From NCBI GenBank assembly GCA_022828595.1, contig JAKGHH010000001.1, forward strand, positions 139,829,017 to 139,893,016: DNA of 64,000 nt, written 5' to 3'. Positions 1 to 10,376 of the stretch are shown here, one piece after another. Origin of the DNA: Nelumbo lutea (lineage: Eukaryota; Streptophyta; Magnoliopsida; Proteales; Nelumbonaceae). The first letter of the stretch is position 1. Each line of letters begins with the position of its first letter. Under the pieces are notes generated by a model that was not told the origin of the DNA, made no database searches, and saw only the letters and a program-made list of their open reading frames with translations. The position numbers and the translations under genes were made by a program.

Positions 1-268
1 ATATTAATAGTTCCATTTGCATATGACTTATATTTGGAATAGTTGGATTTATGAATAACCTACCATTATCATCATTGATCTAAATCTAATATATTATTTA
101 GATTGACTATTAAAATTTTAATATAAAATAAATAATAACATGCTAAATGGTTAATTTAAACATATACTAATTGGTGATGAAAAACATCGGAATATATGAT
201 GTATTTTTTTGAAGCCAAAATTTATTATGTTCATGATGAAAACATTATAACATATTTCAAATTTTTAG

Positions 269-522
269 TAGTGTTTTCAAAGTGGGACCAAAACTTGAAT
301 GGTTCCGTTTCACCTCAAAACTGTCTTTTGGCAAAAATCTGCTAATTTGGTCAATGAACCGTTTCACTAACCCAAGCGGTCAAACTGTCGACTTGGACAA
401 TGATTTTTGGCCATTTTTTTTTGTCAAAATGGGCCATCCGTTCAAATTGGACAGCCGAACCATTTGACTTGGGAACTTGACCGCATAAAAATTCCCCGTT
501 CAGTCCAGTTTTTAAAATCTTG
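269..522. mobile_element. hAT-type MITE, degenerate
   Basis: The ends are imperfect inverted repeats: the left starts TAGTGTTTTCAAAG and the right, reverse complemented, reads CAAGATTTTAAAAACTGG. Near-identical 8-bp flanks follow, ATTTTTAG at 261-268 and ACTTTTAG at 523-530 (7 of 8 match), the duplication length of hAT transposons. The interior is rich in GGTTC/GAACC words and has no coding potential. The element is old and divergent, so its exact ends are tentative. Confidence 0.5.
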
Positions 523-719
523 ACTTTTAGTATATTGAGAACTAAAACATTATTTAATGCATTATTAGTAATGATATTGCAAGATGTCTATATGTCCTCA
601 ATAAATTCAATGTAACGAATTTCTTGATGTAGACTATCAAAGCATTAATTTGTGTATATGTAAATGTCTTATTTATATATAGTCATGTGAACAGCGTAGG
701 GCATTTTTTTTTTTTTTGG

Positions 720-1100
720 ATTTTGAGAGGGGGAAATTGGTCAATGGGATTCAAATTTCTATTGACCAAAAATTCCATGTTCTTTTTTCAGATTAGTGTG
801 GGGACTAGGGAAAGTTTATTTTCTTGGGTATCACTTATTCGGGTAAGTGATACACATCTCGTAAGACTATGTTTGGTTTGAAGGAAAAGGTAGGGAAAGG
901 TGGGGGAACTTATACAAGATTTATAAATGTTTCCCTACCTTTCGCTTCATTTCCCTATTTTTTCCTTCAAACCAAACCAACTAGCCTAAGTGGATAAATA
1001 ACTTTCCCACCTAAAGAAAAAGTTGTCAACACTTGAATGAAATAAAAATGTCCCCTATAATAATGGATTTTTTTAGTTAAAATGGTCATTACTTTATTTA
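720..1100. repeat. Dispersed repeat, copy 1
   Basis: This stretch aligns by eye with 26793-27012. Shared blocks include TTTTGAGAGG-GGAAAT near the left, GTGGGG with an A/T-rich tail in the middle, and GTGGATAA-TA-CTTT followed by a CAACACTT-GA block on the right. Copy 1 is longer because a foldback element sits in it at 871-977. No protein is encoded, and I cannot assign a transposon class. Confidence 0.45.
871..977. mobile_element. Small foldback element or MITE
   Basis: The 107-bp stretch starts GTTTGGTTTGAAGGAAAA and ends with its exact reverse complement; further inside, GGTAGGGAAAGG pairs imperfectly. It would fold into a long hairpin. A CTA lies on each side close to the ends, but the target duplication is not clear, so the superfamily is undecided. 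It interrupts a dispersed repeat whose sister copy at 26793-27012 lacks it. Confidence 0.6.
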
Positions 1101-1656
1101 CATGGGAAATAAAAAAATATGAATAAATATACTTGCTCGAAAACCGAAAAAACAAAAGGACCTTAGTGTTATTGGTGAATTTTTAGGATGTATATATATG
1201 AATTACCTTACTACATCTGTATGTATCTTAATTTTCCACCATATGTATGTATATCTAAAGCATATTCCAACGTGTCTCTTAATTGACTTTTTGATATACT
1301 TTTTGTGTTTCTCATACATTGAACTTTAGATTTCATCTAAGTTGATATGTTTTGGCACATCTAATTCTTCTAACAACCCACGGGCTACTCTTAGTATGCT
1401 GTTAAGCACGGTAGAACCATGACCTGGATCAGATATTATGCTGGAAGCAATGCTAGAGGCAGAGGTGGCACACAATGCCAAACATTTCTCTGCACAAGCT
1501 CAAAATCAGATACAATCTGAATGAAGGGTAAATATCTTTTTTTCTACCCAAAAAATAAAATCAAATGTAATTCAAGTTTGATTTAAACCCCCTGGCCGGG
1601 CCCCATACTGATATATCCATCAAAAGGAAAAAGTGAATCTAAAACATATTTAGATA
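1101..1656. other. Intergenic, no gene seen
   Basis: AT-rich sequence with short chance ORFs only. A stretch near 1360-1530 is less AT-rich but has no recognisable reading frame. Confidence 0.6.
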
Positions 1657-1664
1657 ATATATAC

Positions 1665-1946
1665 CATGGTTTTTTAAAAACGAACCGGTGACCGAACCGG
1701 TCAGGAGTCTAGTTATCAATTTGAACGGTCCAATCGTTCGACCCAAACGACTGGCCCATTCTAACAAAAAAATAAAAGAATTAAAAAATTGGGAAATGAT
1801 AAAAATGGTTCGAATGATTAATTGGCTGGTTCAGCGGTTTGCTGACCAAAATCAATAGTTTTGGGAGAAAAAAACGGTTTTGGAAGAAAACAAAACCGAT
1901 TAAGTAACTGGTTCCCGGTTTTTCCGGTCCGGTTTTAAAAACAGTG
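1665..1946. mobile_element. hAT-type MITE
   Basis: The ends are inverted repeats: CATGGTTTTTTAAAAACG on the left and CACTGTTTTTAAAACCGG on the right when reverse complemented, each followed by ACCGG-rich sequence. The flanks are ATATATAC (1657-1664) and GTATATAC (1947-1954), matching at 7 of 8 positions, which fits the 8-bp target duplication of hAT elements. The 282-bp interior is non-coding and resembles the element at 269-522 in its AACCGG-rich makeup. Confidence 0.65.
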
Positions 1947-1954
1947 GTATATAC

Positions 1955-2452
1955 ACGGTGAAAAAGGATAAATGTAATGCAATTATGCAGATGAATGGAT
2001 AGATGGATGGGACCAACAAGGGCGGGGCGTTCAACCGTTTGCATGTGGCAGCGACTTGTGGTTGTGGGCCTTGTGGCATCTCTCGATCTCGTCCTCTCAC
2101 TTCACTTGTTTTGTCTGATCATGTCGGACACTTTCAAATCTTATCTCTGAAAAAGTTAAAATCTGTGATTTTGGAGGGATTATTAACTATTTGCTTTTGG
2201 TGGATAACAACTAACATCCTAACAAGTGGCGAGTTGGGAAGAATTATTTGGGTTACGTACACACAATTAGAGTAGATGTTCAAAAGTTAGAACATGTGGT
2301 ATTGAAGTTGGCAGCGCTTCGCCTCCCGCCGAAATGCCCAACGCCCCAACCCAAGTGGTCGTACCGCGCGAGTGTCGGCTAGAAACTCAAATTCCTCTCT
2401 GCCCAACCCAACACAAGAACACAGCCTTCCAAAATCCTCAACTAGTTAAAAA
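1955..2452. other. Intergenic, no gene seen
   Basis: No convincing reading frame. A short GC-richer patch at about 2310-2400 stands out from its surroundings but shows no domain or RNA structure that I recognise. Confidence 0.5.
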
Positions 2453-2486
2453 CTAGCGAGATGCCCCTGCGTTGCATTGCAGGGGC
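2453..2486 (-). mobile_element. Helitron-like 3' terminus
   Basis: Read on the minus strand, an 8-bp stem GCCCCTGC/GCAGGGGC (2463-2470 and 2479-2486) is followed by six bases and then CTAG, with T as the next base outside. A hairpin about 10 bases before a terminal CTRR, inserted next to T, is the known signature of Helitron 3' ends. The matching 5' TC end was not found; if it exists it lies to the right, possibly beyond the gypsy insertion. The nearby MLO-like exon relics lie on the inner side of this terminus and in the same orientation. Confidence 0.5.
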
Positions 2487-2755
2487 TAACGATAAGATAT
2501 TATCTCTCACAATTTAAAGTCATTATTCAAAAAGTTTAAAAAATATTTACCATGGGTTAATCGTTGGAATATTAAAAAGAAATTAAACTAATAATGTACA
2601 AGAGATTAAACTAAAATATTTGAGCCCACCAACCACCGAGGTCCAAGTGAAAAATTACTAAATGAAAAAGGTAAACAGAGTTTCTTGAAAGAAGAACAGA
2701 AACATCACGTCAGGAAGCTTTTTTTTTTCTTCCCCTGTTCAACAGCAATTCTTAC

Positions 2756-2813
2756 CAGTTTTAATCTTCTCAAGAGCTTCAAACAAAAGCCTCTAGCGTT
2801 TTTTTGTAAACCA
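2756..2813 (-). pseudogene. MLO-like gene relic, exon 2
   Basis: On the minus strand this 58-bp segment follows an AG acceptor and ends at a GTAAGA donor. It reads WFTKKR, a stop, then RLLFEALEKIKT and one extra base. MLO proteins, seven-helix plant membrane proteins linked to powdery mildew susceptibility, carry a cytosolic stretch of the form WF...L.EALEKMKAE at this place, and the reading frame would break inside the glutamate codon here too. The in-frame TAG and the absence of the next exon (LMLLGFISLLL-type) downstream show it is a relic. The match is from memory of the family, not a search. Confidence 0.5.
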
Positions 2814-3486
2814 CTAAATTCAAAACAACACAGAAACCATGACCAGTAAAAGGCTACTAAAGTGAAACAACACTTGGCACCTAAAAACTGAGTTAAAATT
2901 TGAAAAAGGCAGGGAAATAAGAAATTTTGTACATTCTGTCAATTTATGAAAGGAGCAAAAGGCAGAAAGGAGAGATTACAAATCGCCAATTAATCTCCTT
3001 CTCCTCTACAACAAACAAGGAAGAATAAGGAAACACCGAAGATTTTATAGACAAAGAAATTAAAACATGTCAGAAACCAAGCAAGATAGGAAATAAACAG
3101 ACTACAAAACAAAGGAAAAAAAAATCTAAAATAGAAGAGCAAGTACACAACTCAACAAGTTCAAAGGGAAAATCCCAACACAGTCTTCCTTCAACTAACT
3201 ATAAAGTAGAAAAACATCCGTTTCTTCTCTTTATGGAAACAATCCTCTCTCTTTTGGCATAAACCATGTAAATATAGACAAAATAAAAAAAAAGGACCAA
3301 ACAGAAAAAAAAAAAAAAAAACTAAAAATGATTATAAAAAAAAGAAGGCCAATCTATGCAACTCGAACTCATGATACAAATCAGAAAACCAGTAAAAAAT
3401 AAAAGGTACCCATTAATTTTCTTCAGAAACCCAAGTGAGAAACACGAGAAAAAAAGAAGAAGAAAACCCACTCTAATTCTAGAATT
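2814..3486. other. Intron-like spacer between MLO-like exons
   Basis: T-rich on the minus strand with several poly-A/T runs, as plant introns are. No coding exon was recognised in it. Confidence 0.35.
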
Positions 3487-3558
3487 AAAAACGATAGCAA
3501 CTACCCATGTGGGTGTCTGATCGAGCTGCCTATGCTGAGAGTTCCCATCTCCCGCCAT
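3487..3558 (-). pseudogene. MLO-like gene relic, start of exon 1
   Basis: The minus-strand frame opens MAGDGNSQHRQLDQTPTWVV and continues AIVF, the typical start of plant MLO proteins (short polar leader, then TPTW and the first membrane helix). After residue 24 the similarity is lost, and the expected helix and histidine-rich end of exon 1 are not recognisable. About 100 bases upstream of this ATG the large gypsy element B is inserted, so any promoter now lies some 22 kb away. Together with the exon 2 relic this is a truncated, probably dead gene copy; it may have been carried here by a Helitron. Confidence 0.5.
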
Positions 3559-3662
3559 GCTTAATTAAAAGGAAAAACCCAAGTAGATGAGTTTACTGAG
3601 GATTAACTGAAGATTCAAAATCCCAAGAGAAAGGGGAGAGAAAAGATTGAGAGCAAAGGTTG

Positions 3663-4018
3663 TGATGGTGCGCGATCTGGCTATTTCTAGTTGGAGAGCG
3701 ATCTGAATTCTAAGTGGGCGGTGAGCTGGATCGATCTACAAAACAGTGTATCAGAGAACCCGGGGTAGCTAACCCGGTGAGGTCACTCCGATGCTTAAGT
3801 CAGTACTTATGTTGTGAATGTGAGCTGAATGCTTGAGAGCTTGAGTGCTAGTGAGTAGAATAATCATGCGTACCATTGCCTTGAGATTTTGAGTCTTTAT
3901 ATACTGGAGTAGTCGCGAGCCTTATGAAAGAGCTATAGGATCTCCGGGCTGTGGAGATAAGGTTGGTTCCGCTTTCAAATGAGAGCACTACGTTGATAAG
4001 ATTTATCGTCTACCTTAG
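3663..4018 (-). repeat. Gypsy B 3' LTR, distal part
   Basis: Nearly identical to 24946-25290 of the 5' LTR. It contains a minus-strand TATATAAAG box near 3894-3903. It ends at CTTAG (4014-4018), the target site duplicated by insertion of element A, and continues at 15366. A local repeat GATAAGATTTATCG occurs on both sides of the insertion but only once in the sister LTR. Confidence 0.85.
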
Positions 4019-5012
4019 TGATGAAGGGAAATTTGGCCCGACCTCGCGATCGCCCGACACGTGGCAAAGGCAAGCAGCTCGAGACAGTAGAGCGCCCAAA
4101 GCGAACATCGGAAGCAAGTCCAAACTCACTACCGAGCCCAAACTCCAGACCGTTGTACTTAGTCCGAGCTCCTTGTTAAGAGCGAGCTCCCTGTCAAAGG
4201 CCCGAGCTCCCTAAAAACCCGAGCTCCCTAAGTCCGAGCTCCCTACTAGGAGCCCGAGCTCCCTGTTAAGAGCGAGCTCCCTGTTAAGGGTCCGAGCTCC
4301 CCAAGAACCCGAGCACCCTAAAATCCGAGCTCCCTATTAAGAACAAACTCCCTACTGGGAGTCCGAGCTCCCTATTAAGAGCGAGCTCCCTACTGAGAAC
4401 CCGAGCTCCCTGCAAGGAGCACGAACTATACTGGGCCCCAAGCCTCACAAAGCTGACCCGTGGCAGCTCGGAACACTCCAAACCGAACTCAAGGCACCTC
4501 GCTCGCCACTCCAACACTTCACTCCCAAAGCACTAGGCCAGCCAAACGTACCCGACACTAAGGACGTCCGTACCCAAGGGCAACGCACCTGACTGATTTG
4601 GGATCTGACACTTGACAGCCGCATTTCAAACGGCTTCCTGCCACTGCCACCTGCAATCGTCGTCACTTGCCGCAGAGACGGCTCCGACAAAAGGAACAAT
4701 GGCGGTTCTGTCCGGCCAGAGGAAATGACACCCGAACTGGCAGGAGTTCAGAAGTAATCATGCCCGACCTGACGGAGGCCTGGAAGTGAGTGCGCGAGGT
4801 GGTTATAAAAGGCTTCTACCCCCTAGGAACGAGGTATGCTAACTTTCGCGCTATCTGGTTATTCTTGCCTTTGAAGGATTCTAACTTGAGCTTCGGAGCC
4901 CTTACGCCGGGTTCTCCCCGGAGCTTCTCTTCTCCTTCCGTTTCAGGTCCCTGTTACTCAGTTCAGAGGCAAGATCATCGACAGCTAAGACCGGCCAGAT
5001 TGTGCATCATCA
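4019..5012 (+). repeat. Gypsy A 5' LTR
   Basis: Begins TGATGAAGGG and ends GCATCATCA, so the termini form a TGATGA/TCATCA inverted repeat. A TATAAAAGG box lies at 4804-4812, setting a likely transcription start near 4835. The upstream half carries a tandem array of GAGCTCC units. The matching 3' LTR is 14389-15365. Confidence 0.92.
4160..4430. repeat. Tandem GAGCTCC array in LTR U3
   Basis: More than ten copies of CGAGCTCC(C/T) are spaced about 16-20 bases apart, with alternating spacers such as CTATTAAGAG and CTAAGTC. The 3' LTR has the same array at about 14530-14770 but lacks one 17-bp unit, showing that the array changes copy number by slippage. It lies upstream of the TATA box, where LTR enhancers usually sit; an enhancer role is inference. 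Confidence 0.8.
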
Positions 5013-5030
5013 ATTGGCGCCGTCTGTGGG
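5013..5030 (+). other. Primer binding site, gypsy A
   Basis: Immediately after the 5' LTR the sequence reads ATTGGCGCCGTCTGTGGG. TGGCGCCGT next to the LTR is common in plant Tat-like elements. I cannot fix the primer tRNA with certainty; the first nine bases resemble the tRNA-Asp acceptor complement. Confidence 0.75.
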
Positions 5031-5097
5031 AACGCTTCAAAAGGCCTCCCTCCAAAACTTTCATACCCTTTCTTCTTCTCTGAAAAACTCAATACTC

Positions 5098-6521
5098 ATG
5101 GCCTCATCCAGCAACGCCGGACGCGGCACAGAGACAAACACCACCGGGGAACAGCTCCAAGTTCCCGTGGTGTGTGTTGGGCAGTTCACCATCCCCCTCT
5201 CGGTGGATGGAATCCCCAATCTGACTACGCCACAAGCAGTGGCGCCTGTAAGCCTACCTTCCGCAAACATCCCCTTCCCTCTTCCCATCGAGACTACCTT
5301 CACAGAACCAACCACCCGTCCCCCTGGCAGCTAGCCAAAATCGGTTGGACGACTTAATGCAGTGCATGCGGGCGATGCAAGCCCAGATGCAGCAGTTCCA
5401 GCAACACCAGCTTCACCAGCACCAAGTGTTGCACAACCTCTCCCAATACCACTATCAACAGCAGTTCCCCCAACTGACACCGAACCAACCGCTACTTCCA
5501 CCTCGCCACCCTGCCCCGAAGCCAGTCAAGGCCTCTCCGCAGGATGGGCACCTCCACCAAGGAAAGGCTTCAAGGCCCCAAAATCCCCCAAACAGCCAGG
5601 CCTCGTCCCCAGGCCGGAGAGAAAGAAAAGTCATCCCCGCCTCGCGGCTCGCAGGCGGATCAGGATCCTCGCCCGCAAGGTCGGCACCTCGGGTCTCCAA
5701 ACCGGAGTCCCCAATGGTGGGAAACCGATTCGGCGCGCTGGCAGCAGCGGACTACCAGCACTCCGAGCCCATCGAGCTCGGCAACACGGAGGCCAGCAGC
5801 GCCAGCACAAGGCCCACTCAGCAGCGAAGACGCCGTCGAAGTTGACGAACCGCCACCCGCGTCTTATCCGAGCTCAGAGGCAAAGGCGAGACGAGCTCGG
5901 ACGAGGTAGGAGTCGCCCCAATTCTCTCAGTTCCTTCCCCCCTCGCCTCAGAACTCCTGGCAGTCCCCTTGCCTAGAGATTTCAAGCTCCCGCCCCTAGA
6001 CAAGTACGACGGATCCTTCGACCCCAACGACCACGTGGACGCTTTCCAGTCCCAAAATGCACCTCTTCAGGGCCAGCGAATCATGCATGTGCGTGGCCTT
6101 CACCACCACCCTCAAGGGGGTAGCCTGCACTTGGTACAGGAACCTGGCCCCCGGATCGAAGTGTTGGGCTCAGTTCGTGCAGGTCTTCACTGCACACTTT
6201 GTCACCAGCAAACGGTGCCCTAGAGCAGAGGAAAGCATCTTCGGAGTAGTCCAAAGGGAAGGAGAACCCATACGGGGCTACATCAAACGATTCAATGAGG
6301 CATGCTTACAGATACCTCGGTTGGATCTCGCGGTGCAGCTCGCCGCAGCAAAAAGAGGGGTGACGCACAAGGAATTCAAGTGGCACATGGTAGCTAACCA
6401 GCCCGCAACCGTGGCCGAGTTCCTCAAGCTCACGGACAAGTTCATGAAGGACGGAGGAGGAAATCAACCAAAGAACCGAGGGCGGAAACGAGAAAAGAAA
6501 GAGGGACGGCGAGCCCTCTAG
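5098..6521 (+). pseudogene. Gypsy A gag (broken)
   Basis: Gag would form the virus-like particle and package the element RNA. The frame starts with MASSSNAGRGTETNTTGEQ at 5098 and stops at 5334; it resumes in another frame at 5345 with a Gln/His-rich stretch. A third frame carries the capsid part: PRDFKLPPLDKYDGSFDPND at 5969, shifting frame near 6060 to reach CMCVAFTTTLKGVACTWYRN and GEPIRGYIKRFNEACLQIP, hallmarks of the retrotransposon gag domain. At least two frameshifts and stops break it. Element B carries the related block KDFKMPPLDKYGGSFNPNDH. Confidence 0.85.
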
Positions 6522-6659
6522 CTCGGCCGACCGAAAAAACCTGGCCCGGGACCCAAAACCGAACCAGTCGTTCCGAGCTCCCCTGCCAGTTCGGACGAAT
6601 TACACGCCACTGAACACGAGGCGGACCGAGATCCTAATGACGATCAAGGACGCCCCTTC

Positions 6660-7590
6660 GTGAAATGGCCACCTCGCCTAAAGGGAAATCCGAACAAAAG
6701 AAACAAAAATTTGTATTGTAGTTTCAATAGGGACCACGGTCATAGTACCGAGCAATGTAATAACCTCCGAGACGAGATAGAGGGGCTCATCCGTCGCGGA
6801 TACTTAAGAAACTTTGTACAGCACAACAATAATAGGCAATAAAGTAGATCAGCCAGGCGAGCACTTAAAAGACGCCCCGAAGACTAGCAGCAGGCCTACC
6901 GAACCGATGCAACGACAGCCTCCAGCAGAAAGGCCAGTTCGGGGAACCATCCATGTAATTGTGGGAGGTTCAGTGGTGGCGGGGTGCACATCAGCGGCAG
7001 CCCGGACCTCAGTTCGCGAAGCGGTCCTCAAGGAGTGGAACCCCCCAAAGAGGCCGAAGCCGAGGAGCCGATCCTCTTCACAGAAGACGACGCGCGGGGA
7101 GTTTGCTACCCTCACGACGACGCACTTGTCATTAAACTCAGGATCAGCGACTTCGAGGTTAGGCGCGTGCTCGTAGATTCAGGCAGCTCGGTGAACATCC
7201 TATTCAAGTCGACGTTTTGATCGGCTACAGCTACCAAGGAGCGAACTAAAACCTGCAAGCACTCCCCTGGTGGGCTTCAGCGGGGAGGAAGTCAGGCCCC
7301 TTGGAAGGATAACAGTGCCCGTGGAAGTCGGCACGTGGCCTTGTGCGGTCAGACTCAACCACGATTTTCTGGTGGTCGCGACCCCCTCCCCATACAACGC
7401 CATAATAGGACGGGCCAATTCACGCATATCCTGCGGGCGGTGGTCTCTACCTACTATTTGGCAATGAAGTTCCCTACGGACTTCGGTGTGGGGGTAGTGC
7501 GGGGCGACCAGCTCGAGTCCCGCAAGTGCTACGTCGCCGCCCTAAAGGGCAAGTCCAAGCCGGCCGGCGACCTCGATCTGGAGTGACCTA
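6660..7590 (+). pseudogene. Gypsy A zinc knuckle and aspartic protease (broken)
   Basis: A frame at 6660-6842 has a knuckle of the form YC-FNRDHGHSTEQC followed by EIEGLIRRGYLRNFV, as in Tat-type gag C-termini. Further on, [11 protein letters not shown] (about 6940) and [12 protein letters not shown] (about 7170) mark the retropepsin-like protease that cleaves the polyprotein; DSG is the catalytic triad. The downstream part (VEVGTWPCAVRLNHDFLVV, NAIIGRAN) is in shifted frames. Stops separate these blocks, so no functional product is possible. Confidence 0.8.
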
Positions 7591-7680
7591 CGGAGCAAGG
7601 CGAAGAACGAGCCTCGCTAACATAAGAAACAGTCACGATCCCGACCTCACCTGCGGACCCAGCTCGCGCACTCCAGATTG

Positions 7681-8560
7681 GTGCTTCTGTCAAGGAACCC
7701 CTACGGACCGAACTGGTAAGTTTTTTACTCCAAAATTTAGATATTTTTGCATGGTCTGCGGCCGATATGCCCGGTATTGACCCAAGTCTTATAACTCACA
7801 AACTTAACACTGACCCTTTAGTCAGACCCGTTAGACAGAAGAAACGGAACTTAGCCCCGGAGCGCTGGAAAGCGGTCGACGAGGAAGTCGAAAATCTCCT
7901 CGCAGCAGACTTCATAAGGGAAGTCCATTACCCGAGCTGGGTGGCCAACCCTGTGCTGGTGAAAAAGGCGAACGGCAAGTGGCGCATGTGCGTCGACTAC
8001 ACCGACCTGAACTGAGCTTGCCCGAAAGACTGCTTCCCCCTTCCTAGGATCGACCGCCTAGTGGACGCGACCTCGGGACATGAATTGCTAAGCTTCCTGG
8101 ATGCCTACTCGGGCTACAACCAAATCCGGATGGACCAGTCCAATGAGGAAAAAACCAGCTTCATAACCGAGTTCGGTCTATACTGTTACAAGGTCATGCC
8201 CTTCGGGTTAAAAAACGCCGGGACGACCTTCCAAAGACTTGTAAATAGGCTGTTTCGCGGCATCCAACAACGAGGCGGAGTACGAGGCACTGATAGCCGG
8301 GCTAAACCTAGCGTGCAAGGTCAGAGCAAAGCACATGGTTATCTGCAGTGATTCCTAGCTCATGGTCAACCAAGTTACAGGCGAGTACGAAGCCCATGAA
8401 CTGACTATGATCGCCTACTTAGCAAAAGTAAAGGAAGCTCTACTTAACTTCCAATCACACTTCATCAAGCAAATCCCAAGGTCAGAGAACGCTGAGGTCG
8501 ATGCCCTGTCCCGACTGGCTAGCACGAGCCACAATGCCAGGAGAACCGTGTACGTAGAAG
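7681..8560 (+). pseudogene. Gypsy A reverse transcriptase / RNase H (internally deleted)
   Basis: RT motifs run from DIFAWSAADMPGIDP (about 7730) through WVANPVLVKKANGKWRMCVD and DAYSGYNQIRMD to YKVMPFGLKNAGTTFQRLVN, with one in-frame stop at 8014. At about 8255 the RT stops and the sequence jumps into the end of RNase H (SNNEAEYEAL, then NAEVDALSRLAS). The catalytic YVDD box, the RT connection and the front of RNase H are missing, in contrast to element B, which retains YVDD. The copy is therefore catalytically dead. Confidence 0.88.
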
Positions 8561-8599
8561 GACTTGCCTCGGCCCAGCATTCTCGGTGGGCCAGAAGAG

Positions 8600-9864
8600 G
8601 TCGCTCCCGTCACCGAAGCAGAGCCGAGCTGGATCGACCCACTCGCGAGCTTCCTGTTAGACGGAACCCTCCCCGCGGACCGCAACACAGCCAAGAGGGT
8701 GCAGCGCCAGGCAGCCAAATACGTCATGATAGACGAACGGTTGTATCGACGATCCTACACGCTCCTCTATCTGCGATGCTTGCGCCCAGCCGAAGCTGAG
8801 CTGGTACTCCGCGACATCCATGAAGGCTTGTGCGGCGGACACCTGGGGGGCAGAGCCCTCGCCCAAAAGGCACTTCGACAAGGATACTACTAGCCAACGA
8901 TGAAAAACAGAGGCAATCGAGCTCGTCAGAAAATGCGGCAAGTGTCAGAAGCATGCCAGCATCCACCATCAGCCCGCTGCCGACCTCAAATACCTCACCA
9001 GTCCATGGCCCTTCGCCTAATGGGGCATCGACCTCCTGGGGCCATTCCCACAAGCGACAGGTGGGAGAAAATTCCTAGTGGTGGCAGTAGATTATTTCAC
9101 AAAGTGGATAGAAGCCGAACCCCTGGCAATAGTTACAGCCCGAAACATACAAAACTTCTTTTGGAAGAACATCGTTATGTCGCTTCGGGCTAACCTCGGG
9201 TACTGATCTCCGACAACGGCAAACAGTTTGAAGATATCAAGTTCCAAGAATGGTGCCGAAGTAATGGGAATTAGTCAGAACTTCACATCGGTCGCACACT
9301 CCGCAGGCAAATGGCCAAACAGAAGTAATGAACACAGCCATCCTCCGCGGACTGAAAGCGCGATTGGACCGAGCCAAAGGTTTGTGGGCAGACGAACTAC
9401 CAAGTGTTTTATGGGCACACCGAACCACAGAAAAGACCGCCACAGGTGAGACCCCCTTCAACCTCACCTACGGCACCGAAGCAGTGATCCCGGCGGAAAT
9501 CGAAGTGCCTACGTTGCGACTAGAAGCGTACGATGAACGGACAAACGAGGACGAGTTACGCACCAACCTCGACCTGCTGGACGAAGTGAGAGACCTCGCG
9601 CACATCCGAGCTGCGGCTTACCAACAAAAGGTATCTCGGTACTACAACGCACGAGTAAAGAAGAGGAACTTCCGCGTCGGCGACTTGGTTCTCCGTAAGG
9701 TCATGGTGCCCGAACCCGGCATAGGGAAACTTGGACCAAATTGGGAGGGACCCTATAGAGTAATGAAAACACTCGGTGGGGGAGCGTACGAGCTCGGAAC
9801 CCTAGAAGGGAAACAAGTACCCCGAGCATGGAACGTTGTCAACTTTAGAAGGTACTATCTATAG
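8600..9864 (+). pseudogene. Gypsy A integrase (broken)
   Basis: Integrase inserts the cDNA into the genome. The HHCC zinc-binding part is visible as LVLRDIHEGLCGGHLGGRAL, followed by a stop where the sister element has a tryptophan (YYWPTM). The catalytic core is scattered over shifted frames (8890-9330). The C-terminal part is open from 9328 to the stop at 9864 and includes ADELPSVLWAHRTT, GETPFNLTYGTEAVIPAEIE and RNFRVGDLVLRKVM, the GPY-type end. No chromodomain follows, consistent with a non-chromovirus gypsy lineage. Confidence 0.88.
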
Positions 9865-10376
9865 GCCACCAAGGCAAGTATGCCGAAGTCATTTCATAAA
9901 ACGAACTGAAGGACGAAATGGTCAGTTCGGCAAAAAATATAGCTCGAAGACACCAGTACATGAACAAAAAGACATTTCATTTCAAAACAGATGTGTACAT
10001 TTTAAAAAAAAAGTGTACATTCACCAAGCCCGGGGCTACTTCATCGTTATCAGAAGCCTCTTCGACAACGCCCGAAGGACCTGCCTCCCCCTCAGAGTCT
10101 GGTTCGGCATCCGCAGCATTAGCCATCTCCGGAGTGATGCGCAGAAATCGAGGTCGGGGTACGTATTCCGGATCATCCACCGACTTAGGCTTGAAACCCC
10201 TCCTATAGGAGTCTACCATCAGGTCATCGAAATCCGGCGAAGCAATGTAATCGCTGACAGCCTTCTTCTTCGCGTCTTCGATGCCTTGAGAGAAGATCTG
10301 AGTCCTCTCCCGGATATCCTCCTGAAGATACTCGACCTGGTGCTCCAGGTCCAGCTTCATTTCCGCCATACGCTGC

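Noticed and set aside
2463..2486. Rho-independent terminator or microRNA hairpin
   Set aside because: The stem is only 8 bp and the genome is plant nuclear DNA; the position before CTAG-T fits a Helitron end better.
3322..3486. Continuation of the MLO-like exon 1 frame to 78 residues
   Set aside because: After residue 24 it is a Phe/Leu-rich reading of T-rich intron-like DNA with no match to the expected MLO helix.
5362..5976. A 204-codon open frame overlapping gypsy A gag
   Set aside because: Proline/arginine-rich reading of the GC-rich gag linker in another frame; no counterpart in element B.
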